A stretch of 64,000 nt of DNA from Limnephilus marmoratus (Eukaryota > Arthropoda > Insecta > Trichoptera > Limnephilidae), in the NCBI GenBank assembly GCA_917880885.1, contig OU862917.1:24850104-24914103 (forward strand), read 5' to 3'. Made by a program: the position numbers and the translations under genes. Shown here one piece after another: positions 1-10,093 of the stretch. The stretch's first letter is position 1, and every line of letters starts with the position of its first letter. A model generated the notes under the pieces. It was not told the DNA's origin, did no database searches, and saw nothing but the letters and a program-made list of their open reading frames with translations.

Positions 1-185
1 AGTGAATCCGATACTTGAGTCGGGCCATGTCAAGAGTCAGAATAATAGAAGAGAATGTATGAGACATTGTATGAATGTAAACGAGGCAAGGAATGTGTGC
101 CAAGACCGGGATGTTTGGCGGTCCGTCCTCTCTGCCTACCCCTGCGGAGAAACGGCGTGTTGGTTAGTTAGTTAGTTAGTTCAGA
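1..185 (+). pseudogene. RTE-like LINE 3' end (C-terminal fragment)
   Basis: The first 165 bases are open in one frame and encode the C-terminal tail of an RTE-type reverse transcriptase; the protein includes RDVWRSVLSAYPCGETA. The same peptide is encoded at 45281-45553, so this is a repeat copy and not a host gene. The frame runs into a (GTTA)n tract at 163-181, a short-tandem tail of the kind found at RTE 3' ends. The copy is cut by the window edge, so its 5' extent is unknown. The element is seen directly as a two-copy repeat; the clade is inferred from the tail style and from the RWFGHVE and GRPRK motifs in the second copy. Confidence 0.75.
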
Positions 186-549
186 TCTAAAAGTAGTGTT
201 ACTAAACTCACCATTAGTGATTCTTCCTTTCTATCGTTAAATTCAAATTTATGTTAAATTAAATTAAAGCAAATCGCTTTATAAATCACCTTTTAATCAA
301 TTTTATGTCATGAAGAAAAATGTTTTTTAAAATGTGGTTTACTGTGTTTTGCACATTCAGTGTCATTGCACTTAAAAAAAATATTTGACAGTTAAATTGG
401 TGTTGCCAGTCTACAAATTTAGTAGTTCAAGTTTTTATATTTTCTACTCTATTTTGACGACTATATGTATTACAATTTGAGTTATACCAAAAATTAAAAA
501 AAAAGTGTTCTTCCTAGACTTGTAGAACATTCAATAAATGGAACACATA
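186..549. other. AT-rich sequence, nothing recognised
   Basis: I see no coding potential, tRNA-like box or clear repeat here. The stretch lies between the RTE tail and the mariner left terminus. Confidence 0.6.
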
Positions 550-1495
550 TTAGGTCCTTACATATGAAATTGGCGTTATGCAGTACTGGCAACTTTGATC
601 TAAAATATCTTCTCTTTGGTTAGGAATTCCAAATTCAAATTTATACAGCTGTTTACTCATGTATTTGTGTTTCGAAAATTATAATTCATTTGTTTTTTCC
701 TTATTTTTTTTTCTTTGCGTCACTTAGTTTACAAAATGGAAAACTTGAAATATCGCGTTATTTACTAGTACGAGTTCCACCGTGGCACCAGTGCTGCAGA
801 AACAGCTCGAAGGATTAATTATGTGTATGGCGACGGTGCCGCAAAAGAAAACACAGTGCGTTTTTGGTTCCAACGTTTTCGTTCTGGAATTTTCGACCTG
901 CAGAACAAGCCCCGTGGACGGCCGGAGACCAAAGTTGATAATGAAGAATTGAAGGCTATCGTGGAAGTGGATCCATCGCAAACCACGTCCGAGTTAGCTG
1001 CAGGCTGCGGTGTTAGAGATAAAACTGTTTTAATCCACTTGAAGCAAATTGGGAAGGTGACAAAGCTTGAAAGGTGGGTACTTCACGAATTGAGTGAAGC
1101 AAATCAATAAACGCGCGTTAGAACGCTAGACCACACACTGCACAACAGACGGCTACCAAATTAGAGGAGCTTCAATTGGAATGTCTTAGACATCCACCGT
1201 ACTCTCCGGACCTTGCCCCAACAGGTTACCATTTTTTTCGAAATTTGGATAACTTCTTGCAAGGGAAAAAATTCAACTCCAATGGGGCAGTCCAAACCGC
1301 CTTCAAAGATTTTATTGATTCCCGTCCGAATGGTTATTTTAGTAAAGGGATCGATGAACTACCTATGAGATGGCAAAAGAGCATAGCTATCATAGCAATG
1401 GTACATACTTTGATTAAATAAATATATTATATTTAAAAAAAATCGACTTTATGTTCCTCCCATACAAAACGCCAATTTCATATGTAAGGACCTAA
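550..1495 (+). mobile_element. Mariner-like transposon, internally deleted
   Basis: Terminal inverted repeats of about 28 bases begin TTAGGTCCTTACATATGAAA at 550 and match the reverse complement ending at 1495. TA dinucleotides at 548-549 and 1496-1497 are the expected target duplication for Tc1/mariner insertion. At 946 bp the element is shorter than the roughly 1.3 kb of intact mariners, consistent with an internal deletion in the transposase. It is non-autonomous. Confidence 0.93.
736..1421 (+). pseudogene. Mariner transposase pseudogene
   Basis: The ATG at 736 opens a mariner N-terminus (MENLKYRVIY), followed by a TAG stop at codon 11. The same frame then encodes the paired helix-turn-helix DNA-binding region (GTSAAETARRIN, VRFWFQRFRSG) and the linker up to the WVLHELSEANQ segment. 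A central part is missing: sequence jumps to NARPHTA in another frame, so the aspartate that precedes NARPH in this family is lost at the junction. The C-terminal catalytic block reads HPPYSPDLAPTGYHFF, where the family normally has aspartate before YHxF, so another catalytic residue of the D,D34D triad is replaced by glycine. A stop, a deletion and a substitution together make this a dead copy. Confidence 0.93.
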
Positions 1496-1498
1496 TAT

Positions 1499-2543
1499 AA
1501 GTATGTAGCAGCATTGAAGTACCCACCACTGTCCCACCCCGGTATAGGCAACTTATGGTCGCCCCTTCGGAGTTCTCGCAAGAATCTAATTTTTTTGAAT
1601 AAATGGCTCTACTTTTAATGTAACGAATCTAGACCTTCAATGTCCCCTCATACTGTGTTAGGTGGCGGTATGCGGGCGCGCCTACAGGACTGTACTGTAA
1701 TGGTCAATCTCTACAATTCTAAAGCCCATGGAGGTGTCAATGCAAAAGCAGTGAGCCTCATGGACAGTCGAACAAGTTGTTAGTAACATCAACAAAAAAA
1801 TAAAGTAATCAAAATGACAGCAGCCGTCATGAGTAATTAGCTCATGACAGCGGGAGACATGACCATACATAATCCGGCGGGCGGCACCGAGCACTGTACG
1901 TTAAAAAGAAGGAAACAAGTAAAATAACATATATACAGATAAGAACCGGTGTCACCGCAACCTGGCTGCCGGCAGTCCCCGAGACAGTGAAGGAGGCTGA
2001 TTGTCCGGCCTCCCCACAACCGGCAGCGTCGTCCTTAAGCCAGCTAGCCGGTGGTGCCTAGACGACAGTAAGTGGAAAACATGAAGAAGACCCTAGGGAG
2101 AGAAGCGTCGGGTCGCCGGAGGCGGGACGGACAGCTTTCGGATGTCGTTCAGCCTTCTCCCCAGCCTCTTCATGTCACGGGGTGTGGCGCGGCAAACAGG
2201 TGCAGCTCCACCAGTTCTAGATGACCGGCCATGGTACGTAGGCGGGGACACGGTCCAGGGTCCAACCCCTTATATGGGGAGAAGGACGGTACAAAAACGA
2301 ACAACGGAGTTCAGTTCTCATAGTACAGCATAACTAAAAAGAAATGTATATGTATAAGCGTAGAAAACCGCAAAACATTAAAAAAAATAAATAAACAAGA
2401 GCGTGTGGGAGTCATCGCTAGGCGTTTAATTGCACCAAATAACGAAAAATAAATCATAAGCATGTAAAGTAAAGAAAACATAAAATAAACATGAGCGTTG
2501 AATAACGCAGGGCCTGTGTAATCCAGAAAAGTATGTAGCAGCA
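1499..2543. repeat. GC-rich segment bounded by a 15-bp direct repeat
   Basis: The 15-mer AAGTATGTAGCAGCA occurs at 1499-1513 and again at 2529-2543. Between the copies lies about 1 kb that is GC-rich in its middle (about 1840-2330) and A-rich near its right end. No transposon protein is recognisable; short open frames at 1837-2019 and 2142-2333 match nothing I know. The direct repeat could be a target-site duplication or the start of a duplicated unit. Element class unknown. Confidence 0.45.
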
Positions 2544-2593
2544 GCAGATGATAGTTCTCAGTCGAAATTTGATACTGTTAAATGTGACCGAAA

Positions 2594-2667
2594 GGTCGAA
2601 TTATCTCAGTGGTTAAACCAGAGCTTCAGCGAGGCTAAGATCCTGGGTTCAATTCCTAGATGCGACC
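2594..2667 (+). repeat. tRNA-like sequence (tRNA pseudogene or SINE head)
   Basis: The 74 bases fold as a tRNA cloverleaf with a damaged anticodon arm. The acceptor arms GGTCGAA and TGCGACC pair at six of seven positions, the D stem is CTC/GAG, and the T arm is CTGGG, loop TTCAATT, CCTAG. The internal B box GGTTCAATTCC is intact. The anticodon stem pairs poorly, so a working tRNA is unlikely. An A-rich stretch follows, which would suit a SINE. Confidence 0.6.
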
Positions 2668-2668
2668 C

Positions 2669-4150
2669 AAAGTTATTACAAAATAAATAATCGCGATCTT
2701 ATCTTTTTCTGATTTTTCATTTTCAAGATTTCGTTTGAAAGTCGCTAATATTGTCTTCAATGATTAAATAAACACATTTTAAGAAATACAAGAAAAATAA
2801 CTGATCTGAAAAGTTGCCAGAAATATTGTCATTGAAATTATGAAATGCCAAAACTATCAATACGACTTAAATTGTTATTATTCTGGATCCGCCTTCGTAC
2901 ATGGTCTAAACACAAAATGTTTGAATAAATCATTATCGACTCGCCTAACTACTAATAAGTCAACACGTAGAACATAGATGGCGCCTGGTTTCTTCCAAAA
3001 TTTGCATAATATCGCCGCGATGACATAACAGATTACACTTTGCCCGTGTGAACAATATGTTAATTATAAATAACATCGTAGAACATAATCGATAAATATA
3101 ATTACTTTAATAAGTCTAGGATATAGTACTTATGTACTTCCCATTCCCAAAGTTCTCTGTGAAACCTTTAGTTCCCTTTGAAGGGGGAACCTACCTTACT
3201 ACTAATTTGAGTTACCCAGAATCATTTTAGATCATCGAAGTCGAAAGAAGGGCAACGAGGTGCCACCAAGGAATGGAGTTCACTTTGCTTGGTCGGTATT
3301 TCAACGAATGCCAGTACACTACCGTTGATCAATTGGCTTTTTCAACGAAAACAGTGGACTTTCTCATCATCTAGTTTACCGCCGCGGCGTCGAATGAAAA
3401 AGAGGAACCGTTCTGTTCCTGATTGCCGCTGATCCAACAGCTTGAAAATCACGCCGCGTTCGCAGCCCACTGTTCCGATAACGATTATTGTTTATCGTTA
3501 TCGGAATTGTTATCGTTATGGTACGGATGTAATTGTTTAAATAAACTAGTAAGTAAAGTGCAAATTCTTATTTGATTTATACACAATCATACACTTCTCT
3601 CCCATGGAGTCTTGGCTTTCCATGAGGCTTGGTACCATATGATTGCCACTTATTGGTTCCTGTAGGTATTTATTGTTATATCCCCTTACTAATCAACATG
3701 TTTTCAATTTTACAGAACTGATAAACAATCATTTCCCATACATTGGTGGTTATTTATGAGTTGTGTAAAATATGAAACACGTTTATTAGTCAGGGCACTT
3801 GTTTTTTTTCTAGAAGTTAATCATATTTCATAGTTAATTTCTTCGGGTATTTGTTTTTTATTAAGTGCTTCACACATTTGATTTTCTAAGTAAATTCAGT
3901 TTTTCTGAAAATATTAATAAATCTCTTTACATATCATACAAATAAATACAGGCTAAGGGTAAATAAAATCATGTAAATAAGTCGTCTCAATATGGCATAA
4001 CCACAGTTTGATAATCGCATTGAACGCTGAAACAGCTGTCATGATAATAAAAACAACAAAAAAATACTGGCAGAACTTGATAATGACATGATTAAATTTA
4101 ATTTACTTCAATAAAAAATAAACATAAACCTATTCCTCTAATATCTGATG
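2669..4150. other. Unassigned AT-rich sequence
   Basis: No recognisable protein, TIR or RNA gene. A short run of alternating CGATAA/TTATCG motifs lies at about 3477-3520 and can fold on itself. The block at about 3230-3480 is less AT-rich than its surroundings but shows no long open frame. Confidence 0.5.
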
Positions 4151-4154
4151 TATA

Positions 4155-4615
4155 AGAAATAACCGCCTCAAAACGGAGCAAGTTTTAACCGCAGGAAGCA
4201 AAAGGGAAGCGTCTACTAATATCTACAGGAATTCCAAAAACTGAAAAAATCGAACTAATATCTATGGGAACCAAAGTGTTGACGAATATCTACAGCTCAA
4301 ACTGTTGACTAATATCTATAAGAACCAAAGTGTTGACGAATATCTACAGCACTGGCAGAGGTTGGATTTGCAATTATGTACAGCATATTGGAATAACGTA
4401 ATATTGCGTATGCAGTTTAAAAAACTTAATTTATGTAAGTATGTATGTAAAAATCCCTAATATCGGACTATTGGACACATTTAGCTGATTAGTCCAACCT
4501 AAGCTCTGTAGATATTAGTTCAACCTACGCTCTGTAGATATTAGTTCAACATAGGAGCTGTAGATATTCGTCCGACATACAGGCTGTAGATATTAGTATC
4601 TGGAGTCAGCAATAG
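4155..4615. mobile_element. Foldback MITE with ACTAATATCTACAG iterons
   Basis: The left half (about 4206-4350) carries five copies of a motif close to ACTAATATCTACAG, or GACGAATATCTACAG. The right half (about 4498-4600) carries four copies in the opposite orientation (CTGTAGATATTAGT). The inverted, multiply repeated ends are typical of foldback or subterminal-iteron DNA transposons. No transposase remains and no target duplication was identified, so the exact ends are approximate. Confidence 0.65.
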
Positions 4616-4772
4616 TCAGTTCTTCACAACATGTCCATTTAAATACCAGCAGAACAAACATGTGTGACAGCGACACTCCTGTGTTTTCACTAATTTTCTA
4701 TTGCTGTATTTTTTTATGAATAAAAACAAACTTACAGTAGATAAGTTTTAAGATTTTCACGGCCAGAAGCAT

Positions 4773-4960
4773 TTTCGTTATATGTTTTTGGGGTGTTGTG
4801 CCGTGTTGCGCTACCTCCTTCTTTAGCCAACGTTTCGGACATCGTTGCAGTGTCCATCATCAGGGCAGATCCGGCAGATCCGGTAGATGTGTAATTTTTA
4901 GTCGTGAAGTGTGTGCTTATTTACTTCGAAGCGATACCGTGTCGCCAGCAGCACTAGCTT
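4773..4960 (-). repeat. PLE beta terminal repeat, inverted copy
   Basis: Reverse complement of 6129-6315 with very few differences. It precedes the coding region and is fused in frame to it, so an open frame beginning at 4798 runs through the repeat into the endonuclease; that N-terminal part is unlikely to be a native protein. Confidence 0.85.
4820..4870 (-). ncRNA. Hammerhead ribozyme core (PLE beta)
   Basis: On the minus strand the core CTGATGA (4857-4863) is followed by a stem II built from GGACA and TGTCC and then by GAAAC (4832-4836). The next bases ACGTT give a short self-complementary stem III (ACGU) and a GUU cleavage triplet. Stem I is weak (GCC/GGC). Confidence 0.72.
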
Positions 4961-5496
4961 ACAAATCTACACCAAATGAAGACAGAGCTAAACAAGAGTT
5001 AAAAGGCTGCGCTTTCCTGCCTTACGTTCACAATGTGACAGACAGAATCGCCAGGCTGTTGAGAAAAGATAGCATCAAGACTGTCTTCGGTGCCACAACT
5101 AAAATTCAAGACCTACTGAGGTCTGCCAAGACTAAGTTTCCTCTGGAAGCAGATGGAGTGTATAAACTCAGCTGTTCCGGATGTGACAAGGTTTATGTAG
5201 GCCAAACAGAGAGGACGATCTCCAAAAGGATAGCAGAACACTTTCGTGCTTGCAAACTCGGCCACCCTGATAAATCGGCAATCGCTGAGCACTTAATCGA
5301 AACCGGCCATTACTTTGGATTTGTTCCTGAGGTCTTGGGAAGACCTAAAACTTATAGAGCACGCCTAATTACGGAGGCAATTGAAATCTACAAAAATCCT
5401 TTCAATATTAATAGAGACGACGGAGCTAAGCTCAATAGCTCTTGGTATCCGGTGATTGACGGCTACACCAAAGCTAAACGCAAAAAACATGTCTAA
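4953..5496 (+). pseudogene. PLE GIY-YIG endonuclease, C-terminal part of the PLE protein
   Basis: The open frame continues uninterrupted to the stop at 5494-5496. After a linker of about 70 residues, the GIY-YIG nuclease signature appears as GVYKLSCSGCDKVYVGQT, with VY-VG in place of IY-IG, followed by the conserved arginine helix (RTISKRIAEHF) and by AIAEHLIETGH, typical of PLE endonucleases. The two cysteines in CSGCDK are characteristic of the PLE clade. The domain would nick target DNA for retrotransposition. The reverse-transcriptase domain that should precede it is absent, so the copy is not autonomous even though this domain has no stops. Confidence 0.88.
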
Positions 5497-6128
5497 GTAT
5501 ACAGTAAGGCCAGCTCGTGGTAAACCATTTTTTTGTGTTATAACTTTATATTGACTAAATTCGCTTTAACCAGTGTAATTCTAATTCTAGTAAAATTCAT
5601 TTATTATTAATAGAGCTAAAAAACCATGTCTAAGTATATAGTAATGCGAGCTCGTGGTAAACCATTTTGATTTATATTAACTAAATTCGCTTTAACCATT
5701 GTAATTCTATTTCTTAAATTCTTACCATCATGATTTCTAATTTTAGAATTCATTAAGAGATGGAGCCACTTCGGTCGGCATCTCGCAAACGGACTTGCCC
5801 CTGACTAGCATAAATACCACGTTTTAATGAACTTTCTATTCCGTTCCGCGGCGACGACGCCACTGCTTGTCACGATTATTATTATTTTGTACTGGTGAAA
5901 GTTAACAATTGTAATTTTATTTTTTTTTTTATTTTATTTTATTTTTTCCTAAATTCTTACCACTGTGATTTCTAATTTTAGATTTCATTAAGAGATGGAG
6001 CCACTTCCGTCGGCATCTCGCAAACGGACTTGCCCCTGGCTAGCATAAATACCACGTTTTAATGAACTTTCTATTCCGTTCCGCGGCGATGACGCCACTG
6101 CTTGTCACGAGTATTTTGTACTGGTGAA
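5495..6128 (+). repeat. Two nested tandem duplications in the PLE 3' region
   Basis: A segment of about 90 bases beginning CATGTCTAAGTATA is present at about 5488 and 5624. A second, longer unit containing AAGAGATGGAGCCACTTC is present at about 5725-5895 and 5950-6128. The copies differ at scattered positions. The second unit runs directly into the 3' terminal repeat. Confidence 0.85.
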
Positions 6129-6315
6129 AGCTAGTGCTGCTGGCGACACGGTATCGCTTCGAAGTAAATAAGCACACACTTCACGACTAAAAATTACACA
6201 TCTACCGGATCTGCCGGATCTGCCCTGATGATGGACACTGCAACGATGTCCGAAACGTTGGCTAAAGAAGGAGGTAGCGCAACACGGCACAACACCCCAA
6301 AAACATATAACGAAA
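6129..6315 (+). repeat. PLE beta terminal repeat, direct copy
   Basis: This is the 3' pseudo-LTR, in the same sense as the endonuclease. It is the reverse complement of the copy at 4773-4960 and carries a hammerhead core. Confidence 0.85.
6212..6275 (+). ncRNA. Hammerhead ribozyme core (PLE beta, sense copy)
   Basis: CTGATGA at 6225-6231, stem II GGACA/TGTCC, GAAAC at 6252-6256, short stem III ACGT and cleavage triplet GTT. It lies downstream of, and in the same sense as, the endonuclease, as reported for PLE hammerheads. Confidence 0.75.
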
Positions 6316-6344
6316 AAAAACTTACAGTATTTTAAATACTCCTT

Positions 6345-6445
6345 TATCATAATAAGCGGAAAATACTGCTTGTGTAATAATGGAGGATTTAGCTAGCGGG
6401 GGAGATTGGAACCCGATGCGTTTGTCCATTCAACTAGTTGGTCAA
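6345..6445 (-). repeat. tRNA-derived SINE fragment (family C)
   Basis: On the minus strand a tRNA-like head (TAGTTGAATGG, then a damaged B box GGTTCCAATCTC) is followed by a body shared with 25318-25447, including CATTATT, CACAAGCA and TTTTCCGCTTAT-type blocks. Two copies in the window support a dispersed SINE family. Confidence 0.55.
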
Positions 6446-7469
6446 ATGTTTATTTTATTGGGGGTTGAAGAGGGTTAGTTTATTTAAACTTACTTTTTAT
6501 TTTAAAAAGATGATTTATGTGTTCCTATATAAGCAAAACTCCCTCTTTAAATATAACTCGTGAAATCCATTACGAATTTACATGAAATCTTTCTTTGGCT
6601 TATGCAAAATAAATTATAGTAAAAAAATCACTTTCAATTTCGCCTACGTCGGCGTCAGACCAAATTCAGTTTACCTGAGGTTTACTACATCACCTGGCTG
6701 TGATTGTTGTGATTTAAATTTGGAACTCACATCAAGTGAAAAGGTTCGCACCGAGATTTAGCAGTTTTTTTACACCTAATATTACGGTTATTACCTTGTT
6801 TATTTCCCAGCAAGCATAAACGCCGAATAAAACCTGAAATACTAGGAGGCTACAAAAATATATTTTCCACACATTTTTTTCGCTTTCACGTTTGTGGAAA
6901 TGAAAGGTAAATAGAGTTTCTGGGAATATAAAAAAAAAACTGTTTCATTTTTCATCAAGCAGGTTTTTGAGGCAGCAAAAGTATATTTTTCGTTTGATTT
7001 AGTTGATTATTTTTTGTTTGTTTTTACCGAACTTCATTTGGTTTTTTTAAACAGATTAAACACGTCTTGCAGTTGTAATTTATTTTAACCAAATTATTTC
7101 GGTGCTATATGCTAGTTTTGTGTAATTTTAAAGCAGGAAATCTGAGCCATGTAAAGCTTTTCTTGATAACAAACCGCTGTGATTTTGTTTGCTGACAACG
7201 CAACTTTTTCTAATTTTCATAATTTCGTCAGCAAGCTATGTAGTTATATAAATATCCATTTAACTCTAAAAAATGAGACAAGAAACCTTTTTTATTTTTT
7301 TGGTTTTTGTTGATATTTTAATAAAATTCATGCAAATGACGATATTTTGCAAAACATTTTTACCTATATCCACCTTTTGGCGTTAATTAACGAGAATCCA
7401 ATGTAGTGTATTTTTATTTAATTATGGTTTTTCATACTCACACTATTCCAAAGATTTACAAACCGATTT
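6446..7469. other. Unassigned AT-rich sequence
   Basis: Poly-T and poly-A runs, with no coding frame of note and no terminal repeat found. Confidence 0.5.
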
Positions 7470-7593
7470 AAACGTTTTCGTTATTTGTTTTTGGGGTGTT
7501 ACGCCGTGTTGCGCTACCTCCTTCTTTAGCCAACATTTCGGACAGCGTTGCAGTGTCCATCACCAGGACAGTTCCGGCAGATTCGGTAGATGT
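7470..7593 (-). repeat. PLE beta terminal-repeat fragment with decayed hammerhead
   Basis: The plus strand reads GGGGTGTTACGCCGTGTTGC and continues as the terminal repeat at 4790. The hammerhead core has decayed: CTGGTGA instead of CTGATGA, and GAAAT instead of GAAAC. Confidence 0.75.
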
Positions 7594-7599
7594 GGATAT

Positions 7600-7649
7600 A
7601 TTGTCAGCCTGAAACACTCATTTATAAATGAGTGTTTCAGGCTGACAAT
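7600..7649. repeat. Perfect 50-bp palindrome
   Basis: Two 25-base halves are exact reverse complements with no loop (the centre is ATTTATAAAT). It abuts the PLE fragment at 7470-7593. Cause unknown; it may be a relic of an inverted element junction. Confidence 0.9.
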
Positions 7650-8819
7650 TATTGCTTATAATAATTGTTACCCTTTGTGCTATGCATAAAAATCTTGTCT
7701 AAACGTTAGTTTATAAATTAAAAAATAATAATTGATTTAAACGTGTTAAAATCAAAATTTTCAAAAGATTGTAATGTTTTCCAAAGTTAGAAATAATATT
7801 TTTTCTTCTGTATGTGATCTGTAATATCCTGGCCTTAAGCCTTAACCTATCTTGTAATTGAACCAAGTTTATTTTATTTAAAAAAAAACACCATACATGA
7901 AAGTGGAGTGTCCTCCACCGCAGCTTTGGTTTGCTTTACTACCTCCTAACCATCTCCTAGGCAATTCTACTGAAATATTTAAACTTACCGTCCCACATCC
8001 CGCAAGTCTCGCTCGTGAGTACTGTGGCACCACTTGCCGCTTTACCTTCGCTTAAATATGCTGTCTTGCGTTTCGGGCTCCTTGAATTACGAATCTTAGA
8101 ATTATTAAAACGGTGACAACAATAACTTTACCACTTCGGCCAGATTTTTTATTGACAAAACTTGTTTTAACCATGACACAAATCGCTGTTAGCGGAACGC
8201 ATTCGTACCGGCAATATCAAATTTTGTATTAGATGTAAGGCAATTACAACTTACCTAAATGTTTTTCTTTTTCCTACCTGCTAATGTTTTTCTTTTAAAT
8301 TAAAATGTTTGACATATATCTGGTGCGTTCGTCTTAAGCTGACCTTTCTTTTCGATTTACTTTTTCATAAGAGTCATCCTTAGCACTAGCCTTTTGTAGA
8401 TGTAGGTTTTAAATTTGTTGTTATGTGAATGACAGTTGCCATTATTTATTTGAGGGAAATACTTATATTCTTGACTACGAACACAGCAGTGCTGGATGAA
8501 GTCACTGAAAAGGGAATTATGTAGCACAAACAGAGTATTGAAATATAAGTCAGTTTGTAGCAAGAATAAATTGCGTTTCCAAATACCACAAACTTGTTGA
8601 TTAATAAATCATTTAATATTTGTAATGCAATAATGTAATGCATGAATAAATCATTTAATATTTGTAATGCAAATATTGAGACAGCGTGAAAAATAGTCAA
8701 GAAAGCAAGTTTTATCATTCGAATATACTTTTTCTGATAAAATCATTATTGAATAAACCATCACTTAAAGAATGATAATGTACAAAGAACAATATTAACA
8801 TTGTTTATAAATCTTCCCT
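7650..8819. other. Unassigned sequence with a short direct repeat
   Basis: A 28-base unit starting AATAAATCATTTAATATTTG is present at about 8603 and 8644. No coding sequence is recognised. Confidence 0.5.
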
Positions 8820-9040
8820 TTACGATTCTACCAAAATACAGCATAACCACTGCATCCTACAAATAATTCAACACTCCTCACTCACCAACATTAAACCAGC
8901 CTTTAATTCCGATATACACCAGCATAAAAACACGTCCACAAAATCAAATACACCTATCGTCATCTACTCACGACTAAATTTGGCATCAACTCTTTACTAT
9001 ACGTCGCATAAATATTTTAATTCATAAATATTTTTAAAAC
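8820..9040 (+). pseudogene. Possible LINE C-terminal remnant
   Basis: One frame gives IYSRLNLASTLYYTSHKYFN, which resembles the C-terminal KYFNSLP-type region of the CR1/Jockey-like LINEs elsewhere in the window. Frames are broken and the match is by eye only. Confidence 0.3.
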
Positions 9041-9189
9041 ATATACTTGTACTTATACTACCAGCAAAATCTAAGCTAACTTACCAATGCAAATCAAATT
9101 TGAGTTTATTGTAATATTGTACCTACCAACTATCGTAAAACAAGAAATAAATATGCTTATTATTGATAAATGAAACAATTTAATTATCA

Positions 9190-9600
9190 ATTTATTATTA
9201 TTATTAATTTATTTATTTATTTATTTATTCTTAGTACATTTACATTACAAAGGTATAATATATTGTCCTCCACACTAGGACTTCACCTGTGTTGTAGAGG
9301 ACATTTTTCAGTTGTAAATTATAAATTGTGAATAGTAAAACAAAAGAGTGTTCATAGTATATGAAAAAGAGAAACAATAAAAATCAAAATATAATACGTC
9401 GCACATACGCAATACAAAGCATTACCTTAACAAAAACATTGGCAAAGGCTCTGAAAGGATATTTTCTCAGCAGCTTTATGAACCAGTGACGAGTTTAGCA
9501 GTCTTTCTTTGTAACTATTGTATATTCTTCAACTAACTGTATCAAGTGTGTCTAGTCCGTTTTAAAATCTGTGTACTGTTCATTGAACTCCCCTTTAAAT
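9190..9600 (-). mobile_element. LINE 3' end with two-tier hairpin and AATA tail
   Basis: On the minus strand the sequence runs into (AATA)n and (AAT)n tails at 9190-9230. Just upstream a stem-loop (9264-9303) has the outer stem TGTCCTC/GAGGACA and an inner ACAGG...CCTAGT hairpin, the same inner motif as in the LINE tails at 13509, 43766 and 57830. Upstream sequence is probably degraded C-terminal coding sequence. Confidence 0.6.
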
Positions 9601-9685
9601 TCGTGTTCTCGTGTAAAAATAATTTTATTTGAGTTGTATAATGCTTTCTTTCCCGATATGAGTTTTATTATACTCATTGGGAGTA

Positions 9686-10093
9686 ATGTTTTTTTTTTTA
9701 TCTGAATACCGCACAAGAGTCCCAACTGCTCCCGTCTGAAGCCAGTGAGACTATGGCATCCCCAATTGGGGTATGTTGTGAGACTGAAGGTAGTGGGGAG
9801 GGGAAGGAGATAGAGAAGAGGAAGGTGGGGATGTACCTGGCTATTCAGATCTGGTCACCAAATACGGCTAATGCCAGTTCAAGCAACGTTTCAATTCTGA
9901 ATGGTGGTCTTACACCAGGGCGATACTGAGAGTATCTTCCACTCTGGAACGTGCCGCAAATATACTATATGTTATTTTAAATGAATAAATTGTGAAATAA
10001 CACCAATAAAATTTATTTGCCACGCCGGGATTCGATCCCGCGACCTTCGGTGTGCGAGTCAAGAGCCTTACCGCTGAACCACGCCGGCCGTCA
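9686..10093 (-). mobile_element. tRNA-derived SINE (family A), near full length
   Basis: Minus strand, 5' to 3'. A tRNA-like head at about 10093-10017 has A-box sequence GTGGTTCAGCGGTAAGGC and B-box GGGATCGAATCCC, followed by a body of about 300 bases and a poly(A) tail (the T run at 9689-9699 on the plus strand). The anticodon region is not a clean stem, so this is a SINE head and not a gene. Seven further body copies or fragments are spread over the window (near 11500, 18900, 22000, 29600, 31300, 36900 and 56900). Confidence 0.85.

Larger units (their letters stand above)
4740..6317 (+). mobile_element. Penelope-like element (family beta), 5'-truncated, between 12-bp direct repeats
   Basis: The element has an endonuclease-coding region flanked by terminal repeats in opposite orientation: about 4773-4960 and 6129-6315 are near-perfect reverse complements. 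This matches known PLE architecture, with terminal pseudo-LTRs and an inverted, truncated 5' copy. The 12-mer AAACTTACAGTA stands at 4728-4739 and at 6318-6329, a good target-site duplication. The reverse-transcriptase domain is missing, so only the C-terminal endonuclease part remains. Each terminal repeat contains a hammerhead ribozyme core. Related terminal repeats occur near 7500, 41500 and 63800. Confidence 0.88.

Noticed and set aside
4798..4952. N-terminal part of the 232-codon frame as a native protein segment
   Set aside because: It is the inverted terminal repeat read in frame; the same peptide appears from the other repeat copy at 6105-6350.
10017..10093. Functional tRNA gene
   Set aside because: A and B boxes are present, but the anticodon stem is poor and the sequence continues into a SINE body with a poly(A) tail.
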